Assembly: GCA_963817065.1 (NCBI GenBank)
Contig: CAWFMO010000002.1
Coordinates: 744,001-808,000 of the forward strand
Source of the DNA: CAWFMO01 sp963817065
GTDB taxonomy: Bacteria > Actinomycetota > Thermoleophilia > Solirubrobacterales > 70-9
Length of the DNA: 64,000 nt
Direction: 5' to 3'
Positions 25,293 through 33,674 of this stretch are shown piece after piece. Below the pieces are notes generated by a model, which saw only the letters and a list, made by a program, of their open reading frames with translations, ran no database searches and was not told where the DNA came from. Position 1 is the stretch's first letter. Every line of letters starts with the position of its first letter. The position numbers and the translations under genes are program-made.

Positions 25293-26012
25293 CTAGCGCC
25301 AGCGCTCGAGCAGATCCTCGTCGCCGACCTCGCGCAGCTTGCGCGCGGGGACGCCGCCCATCACCGCGCGCCGCGCGACGTCGCCGATCACGACGGCGCC
25401 GGCGGCGACGAACGCCTCCTCGCCGACCTCGACCCCGGGGCAGATCACCGCGCCGCCGCCGATCCGGCACGCGCGGCGCAGCGTGGCGCCGGCGAGCGGG
25501 GTCTCGTCGCCGTGGCGGCCCATCGTGTTGTCGTTGGTCGTCGTCACCCCGGGACCGACGAAGACGTCGTCCTCGATCACCGAGGTCGCGGTCACGTAGC
25601 AGTTGCTCTGCACCTTGACCCGCTCGCCGATCCGCACGTCGTTGTCGACCACCGTTCCGGCCCCGACGACCGAGTTCGCACCGACCGAGGTCCGCTCGCG
25701 GACCAGCGCCCGGTCGCCGACGATCACTCCGGCCCCGAGCTCGGCGCCGGCGAAGACGATCGCGCCCGCGAGCACCGAAACGCCCTCGCCGAGCCGCGCC
25801 TCGCCGCCGGGCTTGCCGGCGAAGCTCGAGCTCTTCGCGAGAACCGGAGGCTTGCCGATCACGGCGCCGTCCTGGAGCGTGCAGCCGGGCTCGATCTGCG
25901 TCCCGCCGTGGATCACGACGTTGGCGCCGATCGTCGTCGCGTCGGGAATCTCGACCCCCTCCCCGAGCAGCAGATTCGGGCCGAGGTCGGAGGGCTTGAG
26001 CTCATCCGACAT
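25293..26012 (-). CDS. Left-handed beta-helix (hexapeptide) acyltransferase
   Basis: A 239-residue protein built of hexapeptide repeats of the [LIV]-G-x4 type (GANVVIHGG, GAVIGKPPVLAK, GAGVIVGDRALV, GANSVVGAGTVVD), ending with the loop VFVGPGVTTTNDNTMGRHGD and GGVPARKLREVGDED. The last part is typical of acetyltransferases acting on UDP-amino sugars (WbbJ/LpxA superfamily). The ATG at 26012 lies two bases from the stop of the epimerase gene, which suggests that both modify the same UDP-sugar. The donor is probably acetyl-CoA. Confidence 0.85.
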   Translation of the reverse strand: MSDELKPSDLGPNLLLGEGVEIPDATTIGANVVIHGGTQIEPGCTLQDGAVIGKPPVLAKSSSFAGKPGGEARLGEGVSVLAGAIVFAGAELGAGVIVGDRALVRERTSVGANSVVGAGTVVDNDVRIGERVKVQSNCYVTATSVIEDDVFVGPGVTTTNDNTMGRHGDETPLAGATLRRACRIGGGAVICPGVEVGEEAFVAAGAVVIGDVARRAVMGGVPARKLREVGDEDLLERWR

Positions 26013-26014
26013 GG

Positions 26015-27109
26015 TCAGGAACCGTAGTGGTCGAGCAGGGCCGCGGCCGCTCGCGGGCCCGCGGCGCCGTCCCAGAGCGGGATCTCGGGTGGCTCGCCGG
26101 GCGCCGGGCTTCGCAGCTCCTCGGCGATCGCCTCGCGCAGCGCCCCGGGGTCGAGGGGGACGAGACGGTTGGTGCCGAGCTCGATCGTCACCGGGCGCTC
26201 GGTCGTCCGCCGGTAGGTGATGCACGGCGTCCCGAGCACCGAGGTCTCCTCCTGGACGCCGCCCGAATCGGTGATCACGAGCCGCGCCTCGGCCTCGAGC
26301 GCGATGAAGTCGGCGAAGTCGAGCGGCTCGAGCAGCCGCATTCCCTGCGTGGCGCCGAGGCCGGCGGCCTCGAGCCGCGCCGCGGTGCGCGGGTGGGCGG
26401 GAAAGACGACCGGGACCTCGGCCGCGAGCCCGGAGAGGACCTCCATCACCGGGGCGAGCTGCTCGGGGTCGTCGACGAGCGCCGGTCGGTGGAGGGTGAT
26501 CAGCGCGAAGCCGCGCGACTCGACCCCCTGCGCGGCGAGCACCGCTCCGCGGTCGACGCCGTCGAGGATCCGCAGGAGGCTGTCGATCATCGTGTTTCCA
26601 ACAAGCTCGACGCTCTCGCCGGAGATCCCCTCGGCGGCGAGGTTGTCGACCGCGTCCTGGCTCGTGCAGAGCAGGAGGTCGGAGACGCGGTCGGTGACGA
26701 TCCGGTTGATCTCCTCGGGCATCGACCAGTCGCGCGAGCGGAGGCCGGATTCGACGTGGGCGACCGGGACGTCGAGCTTTGCCGCCGCGAGCGCCGCGGC
26801 GACGGTCGAATTGACGTCGCCGGCGACGACCGTGACCCCGGCGGGGTGTTGCTCGAGCTCGCGCTCGACTCCGATCATCACCGCCCCGGCCTGCTCGGCG
26901 TGGGTGCCCGAGCCGACGCCGAGGTTGACGTCCGGCGCTCGAATTCCGAGCCGCTCGATCAACCCGTCGGAGAGCGCGCGATCGTAGTGCTGGCCGGTGT
27001 GCAGCAGCCTGATCTCGACCCCGTCGCGAGCCTCGAGCGCATCGAGGATCGGCGCCGCCTTGACGAAGTTCGGCCGCGCCCCGACCACGGCCAAGAGGGA
27101 GAGGGTCAT
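26015..27109 (-). CDS. wecB: UDP-N-acetylglucosamine 2-epimerase (non-hydrolysing)
   Basis: A 364-residue GT-B-like epimerase: VVGARPNFVKAAPILDALE at the N-terminus, LLHTGQHYD, HVESGLRSRDWSMPEEINR (conserved Asp/Glu of the active site), LHRPALVDDPEQL, VVFPAHPRTAARL and LVITDSGGVQEETSVLGTPC near the end. It interconverts UDP-GlcNAc and UDP-ManNAc in the cytoplasm, feeding ManNAc-containing cell-surface polymers; the WecG/TagA-type transferase at 16759 is the obvious consumer. TAGCCT (minus, 27117-27122) seven bases before the ATG suggests a leaderless start and the promoter of the three-gene set wecB-acyltransferase-methyltransferase. Confidence 0.92.
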   Translation of the reverse strand: MTLSLLAVVGARPNFVKAAPILDALEARDGVEIRLLHTGQHYDRALSDGLIERLGIRAPDVNLGVGSGTHAEQAGAVMIGVERELEQHPAGVTVVAGDVNSTVAAALAAAKLDVPVAHVESGLRSRDWSMPEEINRIVTDRVSDLLLCTSQDAVDNLAAEGISGESVELVGNTMIDSLLRILDGVDRGAVLAAQGVESRGFALITLHRPALVDDPEQLAPVMEVLSGLAAEVPVVFPAHPRTAARLEAAGLGATQGMRLLEPLDFADFIALEAEARLVITDSGGVQEETSVLGTPCITYRRTTERPVTIELGTNRLVPLDPGALREAIAEELRSPAPGEPPEIPLWDGAAGPRAAAALLDHYGS

Positions 27110-27116
27110 CGCCGAG

Positions 27117-27122
27117 AGGCTA
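27117..27122 (-). promoter_or_regulatory. -10-like hexamer before wecB
   Basis: TAGCCT on the minus strand, seven bases from the ATG, no ribosome binding site. Probably promotes a leaderless wecB transcript. Confidence 0.4.
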
Positions 27123-27132
27123 GACGAGGGGC

Positions 27133-27510
27133 TCAGCTCTGCCGCGCGCGAATCCAGCCGCCCAGCGCGCCGAACGCGACCCCGAGGACGGTGGTGACGA
27201 CGACGAGCAGGATCGCCGGCTCGGGGAGATGGGCCTTCGCCTCGGCGCCGTGGACCTCATGCGCGATCAGGATCGAGCCGCCGAAGATCGAGCCCGCGAG
27301 CAGTCCGCGCTTCGCCCCGGCCGCCGGGCCGAGGTGGTCGATCCCGGCGCCGATCCCGCCGAGGACGCCGATCAGCGAGAGCACGAGGTAGGTGGCCTCG
27401 GAGACGCCGAGGAAGTAGCCGGTGATCGCGCCGAAGACGGCCGGAACGACGACCGCGAGCGCGAACTGGACCGGGCGCGGGTGCTCCGACAGGAGTGGAG
27501 GGAACTTCAT
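27133..27510 (-). CDS. Small integral membrane protein, function unknown
   Basis: A 125-residue protein with about four hydrophobic segments (PVQFALAVVVPAVFGAITGY; ATYLVLSLIGVLGGIGAGI; GLLAGSIFGGSILIAHEV; PAILLVVVTTVLGVAFGALGG) and short charged loops. The first segment ends in GYFLGVSEATY and the second is followed by DHLGPAAGAKRG, a pattern seen in other actinobacterial membrane proteins without assigned function. It lies between wecB and the priming transferase gene, on the same strand with small gaps, so an accessory role in glycan assembly is possible but unproven. Confidence 0.6.
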   Translation of the reverse strand: MKFPPLLSEHPRPVQFALAVVVPAVFGAITGYFLGVSEATYLVLSLIGVLGGIGAGIDHLGPAAGAKRGLLAGSIFGGSILIAHEVHGAEAKAHLPEPAILLVVVTTVLGVAFGALGGWIRARQS

Positions 27511-27526
27511 CTAGGCCCAGCGCCGC

Positions 27527-29113
27527 TCAGTAGGCCCCGCGGCGGCCGAGCACCGCCGGGATCGTCCGCATCAGGATCGCCATGTCGAAGAAGACCGACC
27601 AGCGCTCGATGTAGATGAAGTCGAGCCGGACGAGGTCGTCGAAGCCGAGGTCGGAGCGCCCCGAAACCTGCCAGAGGCCGGTCATCCCCGGCATCACGAG
27701 GTAGCGGCGGCGGTGCCACTCCTCGAGCAGCTCGAAGTCGCGGAGGGTCAGGGGGCGCGGGCCGACGAGGCTCATCTCGCCCTTGAGGACGTTGATCAGC
27801 TGCGGCAGCTCGTCGAGCGAGAAGCGGCGCAGGAAGCGCCCGAGCGGCGTCACCCGCGGGTCGTCGCGGAGCTTGAACAGCGGGCCCGACTGGTCGTTGA
27901 CCGCCTCGAGCTGGTCCTGCTCGCCCTCGGCCTCGGCGTACATCGTCCGGAACTTGAGGCAGGCGAAGGTCTGCTCGCCGATCCCGTGGCGGATGCTGCG
28001 GTGGAGGATCGGGCCGGGGCTGGTCAAGCGGATCGCGATCGCGAGCCCGAGCAGCAGCGGCGAGAGGAAGACCAGGCTGAGCGCCGAGACGATGACGTCG
28101 AAGCTGCGCTTGGCGACGTAGTCGAGGCCCTCGAAGACGGGCGGGCGGAGCTCGAACAGGGGCACGCCCTCGCCGGGGACGAACTCGGCCCGCTGGACGA
28201 GGACCTCCATCGTCGAGGGCGCGATCCGCACCGTGACGCCCTTCTGGTGGCAGAAGTCGATCAGCTCGACCGCGCGGTCCTCGGGGAAGTCGGGGTCGGC
28301 GATGATCACCTCGTCGACGCCGTGGGCGGCGATCTGGGCGGGCAGCTCGTCGAGTGTGCCGAGGCTCTCGAGCCCGTCTGCCTCGCGCGGCTCGGGGGAG
28401 ACGAAGCCGATCAGCCGGTACGCGGTCCGGGGGCTCGACGCCAGCGCCCGCGCGACCTGCTCGACGACCTTGCCGGTCCCGACCAGCACCGCGCGGCGCT
28501 GGTAGCCGAACTCGTCGAGGACCTTGTAGGTGGCCTTCTCGTAGGCGAAGCGCAGCCCGCTGACGTAGACGGCGGCGAAGGCGAGCGAGCCGTAGAAGAG
28601 GTAGTAGCTCGAGTAATCCTCGGCCGAGACGAGCGCGAACAGCAGGCAGATCACCGTCGCCTGGAAGAGCGCGACGAGGATCTCGGTGAACCCGGCGCGC
28701 GACTCGCGGCGCGCGTAGAGGCCGCGCCCGGCGAAGAGCAGCACCGTGACCGTGCAGGCGAGCGGCGCGAAGTCCGCGGTAGTGGTCACGACCTGCGAGA
28801 AGACGAAGCCGCCCTGGACGAGCTCCTTGAGCGCGAGCGCGGAGAAGATCGCGAGGCAGATCGCGGCGAGGTCGATCGTCACCAGGGTGAGCAGCCGCGC
28901 CGCCTTGCGGTAGCTGTCGCGGTTGAGCAGCGCGCCGAGCAGATACGGGCGCTGGGCGCGGATGTCGCGCCGGCCCGAGTCGCCGAGGCGCGGGCGCGCC
29001 GGGCGGCGGCTCTCCTCCGGTGGCGGGGGCGCCTCTTTCGCCTCGTTGGCTGTGCGTTGAGCGTTTGCCACGCGGCCGTCCAACGTATCGCGTCTCCGCC
29101 TACCCCGCTTCAC
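27527..29113 (-). CDS. Polyprenyl-phosphate sugar-1-phosphate transferase (WbaP/CpsE-like)
   Basis: A 528-residue membrane enzyme. Residues about 70-220 hold four or five helices, about 220-310 a CoA-binding-like Rossmann domain (RRAVLVGTGKVVEQVARAL) and the C-terminal 190 residues the bacterial sugar transferase domain. Landmarks of the last part are KRSFDVIVSALSLVFLSPLL, FACLKFRTMYAEAEG, TPLGRFLRRFSLDELPQLIN, SLVGPRPLTLRDFE and PGMTGLWQVSGRSD. It transfers a sugar-1-phosphate to undecaprenyl phosphate, the first step in making an exported glycan. The start is uncertain: GTG 29113 overlaps the methyltransferase gene upstream, and GTG 29071 is an alternative. Confidence 0.9.
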   Translation of the reverse strand: MKRGRRRRDTLDGRVANAQRTANEAKEAPPPPEESRRPARPRLGDSGRRDIRAQRPYLLGALLNRDSYRKAARLLTLVTIDLAAICLAIFSALALKELVQGGFVFSQVVTTTADFAPLACTVTVLLFAGRGLYARRESRAGFTEILVALFQATVICLLFALVSAEDYSSYYLFYGSLAFAAVYVSGLRFAYEKATYKVLDEFGYQRRAVLVGTGKVVEQVARALASSPRTAYRLIGFVSPEPREADGLESLGTLDELPAQIAAHGVDEVIIADPDFPEDRAVELIDFCHQKGVTVRIAPSTMEVLVQRAEFVPGEGVPLFELRPPVFEGLDYVAKRSFDVIVSALSLVFLSPLLLGLAIAIRLTSPGPILHRSIRHGIGEQTFACLKFRTMYAEAEGEQDQLEAVNDQSGPLFKLRDDPRVTPLGRFLRRFSLDELPQLINVLKGEMSLVGPRPLTLRDFELLEEWHRRRYLVMPGMTGLWQVSGRSDLGFDDLVRLDFIYIERWSVFFDMAILMRTIPAVLGRRGAY

Positions 29114-29768
29114 GCGCGGGCGGCGGCGCGAGCGCGCTCGCAGGCCCGATCGCGATCAGCGATTTGGTGATCCCGGCGAAGCGCTCGCGGACGATCACCG
29201 CGTCGGGGAACAGGGCGCGGAGCTCCGCGGCGTCGAGCAGGCGGATGTCGGAAAACGGGTCCTTCGAGACCCCGAGTCCCCAGAGCCGGCGGCGCGCCGC
29301 GAGCGGCAGGAACTGGAATCCGGGCAGCAGGACGTGGGGCTCGATCGGGAACCAGCGGTTCGGCGTCTGGACGAAGTAGCGGCCGGAGACGCGGCGGAGC
29401 TCGGCCGCGAAACGCGGCCGGTCGGTGGGATCGAGGTGCTCGACGACCGAGTTCGAGTAGCCGATCGCGAAGCTCGCGTCCTCGAACGGGAGCGCCCGGG
29501 CGTCGGCCTGGACGAAGCTGCGCGGGCCCTCCGCGTAGCCGGGACGGTTGGCCGCGTCGACGCCGGTGATCGGCGCCTCGGGCTCGACCGCCGCGAGCCC
29601 GGTCCCCGCGGGACCGCAGCCGACGTCGATCACGCTCTCGCCCGGCCGCGGGGTGACGAACCGCCGATAGAGCACGTGGCGGTGCTCGCGCGCGCGGGCC
29701 GCGAGCGGGTCGGCGATCCGGGTCAGCAGCCCGCGGCGGGCGCCTGAATAGACGGTCGGCTGGCTCAC
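29100..29768 (-). CDS. Class I SAM-dependent methyltransferase
   Basis: A 222-residue methyltransferase from a GTG start. SAM motif I is SVIDVGCGPAGTGLAAV, then ITGVDAANRPG, and motif IV is ASFAIGYSNSVVEHLDP; the FVQTPNRWFPIEPHVLLPGF stretch is common in glycan-cluster methyltransferases. It overlaps the start of the priming sugar transferase by 14 bases. Its role is probably O-methylation of a sugar or lipid carrier; no acceptor is evident. Confidence 0.82.
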   Translation of the reverse strand: MSQPTVYSGARRGLLTRIADPLAARAREHRHVLYRRFVTPRPGESVIDVGCGPAGTGLAAVEPEAPITGVDAANRPGYAEGPRSFVQADARALPFEDASFAIGYSNSVVEHLDPTDRPRFAAELRRVSGRYFVQTPNRWFPIEPHVLLPGFQFLPLAARRRLWGLGVSKDPFSDIRLLDAAELRALFPDAVIVRERFAGITKSLIAIGPASALAPPPAREAG

Positions 29769-29830
29769 TCCGCCGAGTCTGCCAGGGCCATACGCTCCCG
29801 GCTCGGGAAATCGAGGACGAGGAGAGCTGG

Positions 29831-30721
29831 ATGGCGAAGGACCGTGGGGTCGCAGTGGTGACGGGAGCCTCGACCGGGATCGGGCGCGTGACCGCGCGCT
29901 ATCTCGCCGACAAGGGCTTCGAGGTCTTCGCCGGCGTCCGTAAGAAGGCCGACGCCGATTCGATCCGCGCCGAGGCCAAGGAGGCGGGGGTCAGCCTCAA
30001 GCCGCTGACGATCGACGTCACCAAGCCGCGCTCGATCTCGAACGCGAAGGCGACCGTGCAGCGAGCCGCCGGCGCCCGCGGGGTCGCGGGGCTGGTCAAC
30101 AACGCCGGGGTCGGAGTCGGCGGGCCGATCGAGTTCCTGCCGCTCGACGCGCTTCGCGAACAGCTCGAGGTCAACCTCGTCGGCCAGGTCGGCGTGATCC
30201 AGGCGTTCCTGCCGCTGATCCGCAAGGGCCAGGGCCGGATCGTCAACATCACCTCGATCGGCGGCCGGATGGCGCACCCGTTCATGTCGCCCTACCACGC
30301 GTCGAAGTTCGGCCTCGAGGCGATGACCGAGTCGCTGCGGATGGAGCTCCAGCCGTGGGGCATCTGGGTCGCCGCGATCGAGCCCGGCAACATCGACACC
30401 CGGATCTGGGAGAAGGCCGACGCGGAGGTCAAGGCCCGGCGCGCCGCGCTCCCGAAACAGGGCGAGAAGCTCTACGCCCCCGGGCTCGACGCGATGGACA
30501 CCGTGATCGCCGACAGCGACGGCATCGGCAGCCCGCCGAAGCGGGTCGCGAAGAAGGTGATGCACGCGCTGACCGCGAGACGCCCGCGGGCCCAGTACGT
30601 CGTCGGCGCCGACGCCAAGGGCGCGCTCGGCGCCAAGCGCGTGCTCGGCCAGCGCGGGTTCGACCGGATGCGGACCCGGATCATGAAGCTGCCGAAGCGC
30701 GGCAGCGCCGCCGGCTTCTAA
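29831..30721 (+). CDS. Short-chain dehydrogenase/reductase
   Basis: A 296-residue SDR. Cofactor binding is VVTGASTGIGRVTARYL, then LVNNAGVGVGGP, and the catalytic set is VNITSIGGRMAHP (Ser) with SPYHASKFGLEAMTESLRME (YxxxK). The later IEPGNIDTRIWEKAD and the C-terminal pattern fit the classical subfamily that acts on steroid, retinol or fatty-alcohol-like substrates. A ribosome binding site (GAGGAGAG) precedes the ATG. It converges on the secreted repeat-protein gene with 36 bases between. The substrate is unknown. Confidence 0.88.
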   Translation: MAKDRGVAVVTGASTGIGRVTARYLADKGFEVFAGVRKKADADSIRAEAKEAGVSLKPLTIDVTKPRSISNAKATVQRAAGARGVAGLVNNAGVGVGGPIEFLPLDALREQLEVNLVGQVGVIQAFLPLIRKGQGRIVNITSIGGRMAHPFMSPYHASKFGLEAMTESLRMELQPWGIWVAAIEPGNIDTRIWEKADAEVKARRAALPKQGEKLYAPGLDAMDTVIADSDGIGSPPKRVAKKVMHALTARRPRAQYVVGADAKGALGAKRVLGQRGFDRMRTRIMKLPKRGSAAGF

Positions 30722-30757
30722 CCGGCGGCGCTGGGCACAATCGACCGCTGCTGGGGA

Positions 30758-31405
30758 TCAGCCGGTCGAGCTTTCGCCGTCCTCGCTCGTGCCCGGGGGC
30801 GGCGGCGGGGCTGAGAATCGCTCGTGGAACCCGGGGGGACCACCGGGTCCGCCCGGGCGACCGGGGCCAGGCCCGACCATCGCGCAGCCGACGCCGGCGC
30901 CCTCGGGGAGCTTGTCCTCGCAGGCCTCGTGCGCCTTCTCGAACGCCTCGCGATCGGATTCGCTCGGCGGGCCACCCTCTGCGGGCGGCTCGGCGCCGTT
31001 CTCCTCGAGGCAGCTGCGGAACTCCTCCATCTGCTGCTGGTTCTCTTCGAACTTCTGGCGCAGCTCCTCCGGGAGCTCGGCCTTGCAGGCCTCGAACGCC
31101 GCGTCCATCTTCTCTCGCATCTGATCGGGCTCGGGCAGCTCGCCCTCGGCGGGCGGCTCGACCTTGCCGCGGATGCACTCGTGGAACTTCTCCATCGCCT
31201 CGCGGTCGGCTTCGCTCAGGTCCTCGCCGCCGAGGCTCAGCATCACGTCACCCCGCGGTGGCGGCGCCGGAGCGTTCGCCGCGCCGTTGCCGCCGTCCTT
31301 GGTCGCCGCGTATCCGATCCCGAGTCCCGCCGAGATGACGAGGACGCCGACGCCGGGTGCGCTGACGAAGACCCAGCGCGCGATCCGTTTGATTCCGTTG
31401 CTCAT
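30758..31405 (-). CDS. Secreted or membrane-anchored protein with Cys-containing repeats
   Basis: A 215-residue protein. Residues 1-34 form a signal anchor (RWVFVSAPGVGVLVISAGL). About residues 50-165 carry a duplicated helical unit: MEKFHECIRGKVEPPAEG with FEACKAELPEELRQ, then MEEFRSCLEENGAEPPAEG with HEACEDKLPEGAG. The spacing of the Cys (FxxC) and the PPAEG linker are conserved, so these are internal repeats of about 60 residues; related FxxCMRxNG proteins are common next to actinobacterial two-component systems and exporters. The tail is Pro/Gly-rich. AAAGGAGA gives a good ribosome binding site. It lies 97 bases downstream of the sensor kinase and may be its target or partner. Confidence 0.75.
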   Translation of the reverse strand: MSNGIKRIARWVFVSAPGVGVLVISAGLGIGYAATKDGGNGAANAPAPPPRGDVMLSLGGEDLSEADREAMEKFHECIRGKVEPPAEGELPEPDQMREKMDAAFEACKAELPEELRQKFEENQQQMEEFRSCLEENGAEPPAEGGPPSESDREAFEKAHEACEDKLPEGAGVGCAMVGPGPGRPGGPGGPPGFHERFSAPPPPPGTSEDGESSTG

Positions 31406-31502
31406 GGTTCTCCTTTTGCCTGTCGCTTCCCGGACGCGCCGGGCTTGGCGACCATCAAGCCAGCGCGGGCTGAGAGGAGCCTGAGACCGGGCTAGGAATC
31501 GG

Positions 31503-32946
31503 CTAAAGGGATTCGTCTGAAGGGGAATCAGCTAAAGGAGGAATCGCGATCTCGACCGCGCCGCCGCCGCCGCGGGCGTTCGAGGCCTTCGCGGTCCCCT
31601 CGTGCTGTTCGGCGATCCGCTGGACGATCGCCAGGCCGAGGCCGGAGCCCGGGGTCCCGCGCGCCTCGTCGGCGCGGTAGAAGCGCTCGAAGGCGCGCTT
31701 GAGGTCGCCCCGCCCGAACCCCGGCCCGTGGTCGCGGACCCGGACCGCGCCCTTCGCGACCCGCACCTCGACCTCGGCGCCCTCCGGGCTCCACTTGATC
31801 GCGTTGTCGAGCAGGTTGCCGATCGCGCGGTCGAGGCGCGCGGGGTCGCCGCTGACCAGGCTCGGCTTCAGGTCCTCGGTGAACGTCAGCCCCCGGGCGC
31901 GGCGCCGAGCGCGCTCGACGGCCGCCGCCGCGAGCTCGTCGAGGCGCACGTCCTCGCGGACCGCGGTGCCCTCGGAGGGCTCGCGCGCGAGCTCGACGAC
32001 GTCGCCGACCAGCGCGCTCAGCTCCTCCATCTCGGCGCGGAGGTCGGCGAGGATCTGCTTGCGCTCAGGTGCCTTGAGCCCCTTCGAGTCGGTCAGCGTG
32101 TCGAGATTGGTGCGCAGCGTCGCGAGCGGGGTGCGCAGCTCGTGCGAGGCGTCGGCGACGAGCTGGCGCTGCGCCCCGACCGAGCGCTCGAGCGCCTCCA
32201 TCATCGCGTTGAAGCTCGCCGCCATCCGCCCGAGCTCGTCGTCGCCGTGGACCTCGATCCGCCGGCTCAGGTCCTGGGTCTCGGCGACCTCCTGCGCGGC
32301 GTCCGGCGACCGCGGCCGCGGGGGCGAGCGAGGTGCGGGCGACGAGCAGCCCGAGGCCGGATGCGATCGCGACGCCGCCGATCGTCACCGCGATCAGGAT
32401 CAGGACCAGGTCGTCGAGGGTCTCGTTGACCTCGTCGAGCGGCCGCGCGATCTGGAGGGCCGTGCCCTCGCCGGCGTCGGTGGTCAGGACCCGGAGCTCG
32501 GAGCCGCCGGCCTCGACGTTGGAGAAGAACGCCTCGCGCTCGCCGGCCGCCACCCTCGTCGCCTCCTCGCTGACCGGGAGGCTGCCTTCGCTGGTGCGCT
32601 CGATCGCGCCGCTCGCGTCGATGATCTGGCCGCGGGGGACGAAGTCGCCGCGCGGCGGGGCCGGGAGCTCGAAGGTCTCCGGACCCCGCTCACCCGGAGG
32701 AGGCGGCGGCAGCGGTCCGCCGACGCCGGGCCGGACGCCCGGAGGTGGCGGACCGCCGGGGCCGAGGACCGGCTCCGGCCGGCCTCTCGAGACCAGCGTC
32801 GCCGCACCCGCGCGCTCCTCGAGCGTGTCGTCGACCTGGTCGATGAGCTGGTCGCGGACCAGGAAGTAGACGATCACCGAGGCGAGCGCGACCGCGATCG
32901 CGACGGCGATCGCCGAGAGCAGCGTCAGTCGCCTTCTGAGCGTCAT
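31503..32946 (-). pseudogene. Sensor histidine kinase (HAMP/HisKA/HATPase), split by a one-base frameshift
   Basis: Reads in two frames. From ATG 32946: membrane segment RRRLTLLSAIAVAIAVALAS, a Pro-rich extracytoplasmic part, a second segment LVLILIAVTIGGVAIASGLG and the start of HAMP (LVARTSLAPAAAVA). The other frame continues HAMP (QEVAETQDLSRRIEVHGDDE), the H-box ASHELRTPLATLRTNLDTL, the N-box LLDNAIKWSPEGAEV and GSGLGLAIVQRIAEQ. Dropping one C at 32303-32304 (plus strand) joins them as VADAAQEVAE, so one base is extra in the assembly. Either the kinase is dead or the base is an error. The ATG overlaps the regulator stop (ATGA). Confidence 0.82.
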
Positions 32947-33614
32947 TTCTCCCGCAGCGAGTAGCCGATCCCGCGCACCGTGTGGATCAGCCGCGGCTCG
33001 CCCTCCGCCTCGGTCTTGCGCCGCAGGTAGCCGACGTAGACCTCGAGCGAGTTCGAGCTCGGGCCGAAGTCGTAGCCCCAGACCGACTCGAAGATCTGCG
33101 AGCGGGTCATGACCTGCCTCGGGTGGCGCAGCAGCAGCTCGAGCAGCGAGAACTCGGTCTTGGTCAGCTCGACCTCGCGCTCGCCGCGGCGGACCTCGCG
33201 GGTCGCCGGGTCGAGGGTCAGGTTCGAATATCCGAGCGGGCCGCCGTTCGAGGGCTCGCCGCGGCGCAGCATTGCCCGCAGCCGCGCCAGCAGCTCCTCG
33301 AGCGCGAACGGCTTGACCAGGTAGTCGTCGGCGCCGGCGTCGAGGCCGTCGACGCGGTCGGAGACGGCGTCGCGCGCGGTCAGCATCAGGACCGGGGTCG
33401 AGTCGCCGCCGGCACGTATGCGCCGGCAGGTCTCGATCCCGTCGAGCTTCGGCATCAGCACGTCGAGGACGATCGCGTCCGGGCTGCGCTCGGCGAGCGC
33501 GGCGAGCGCCTCTTCGCCGTCGCCGGCGACCGCGACCTCGTAGCCCTCGAGCTTCAGCGCCCGCTCGAGCGCGCGCCGGAACTGCGGCTCGTCGTCGACA
33601 AGTAGCACCCTCAC
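32943..33614 (-). CDS. OmpR-family response regulator
   Basis: A 223-residue regulator. The receiver domain has VLLVDDEPQ with the acidic pair, phosphoacceptor Asp in AIVLDVLMPKLDG, VLMLTARDAVSDRVDGL and the Lys in DYLVKPF. The winged-helix DNA-binding domain follows from about residue 130 (VELTKTEFSLLELLLRHPRQ; SNSLEVYVGYLRRKTEAEG; IHTVRGIGYSLRE). The start is GTG, with a second GTG six bases in. It is cotranscribed with the (frameshifted) kinase and probably controls the adjacent secreted protein or the divergent adenylate cyclase, which begins 60 bases away. Confidence 0.92.
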   Translation of the reverse strand: MRVLLVDDEPQFRRALERALKLEGYEVAVAGDGEEALAALAERSPDAIVLDVLMPKLDGIETCRRIRAGGDSTPVLMLTARDAVSDRVDGLDAGADDYLVKPFALEELLARLRAMLRRGEPSNGGPLGYSNLTLDPATREVRRGEREVELTKTEFSLLELLLRHPRQVMTRSQIFESVWGYDFGPSSNSLEVYVGYLRRKTEAEGEPRLIHTVRGIGYSLREK

Positions 33615-33674
33615 CCGCCCATCCTCGCGTCTCCTGCTTAAAGAAGGCTGAGAGCCGTAGCCTGCGAGATCGGT

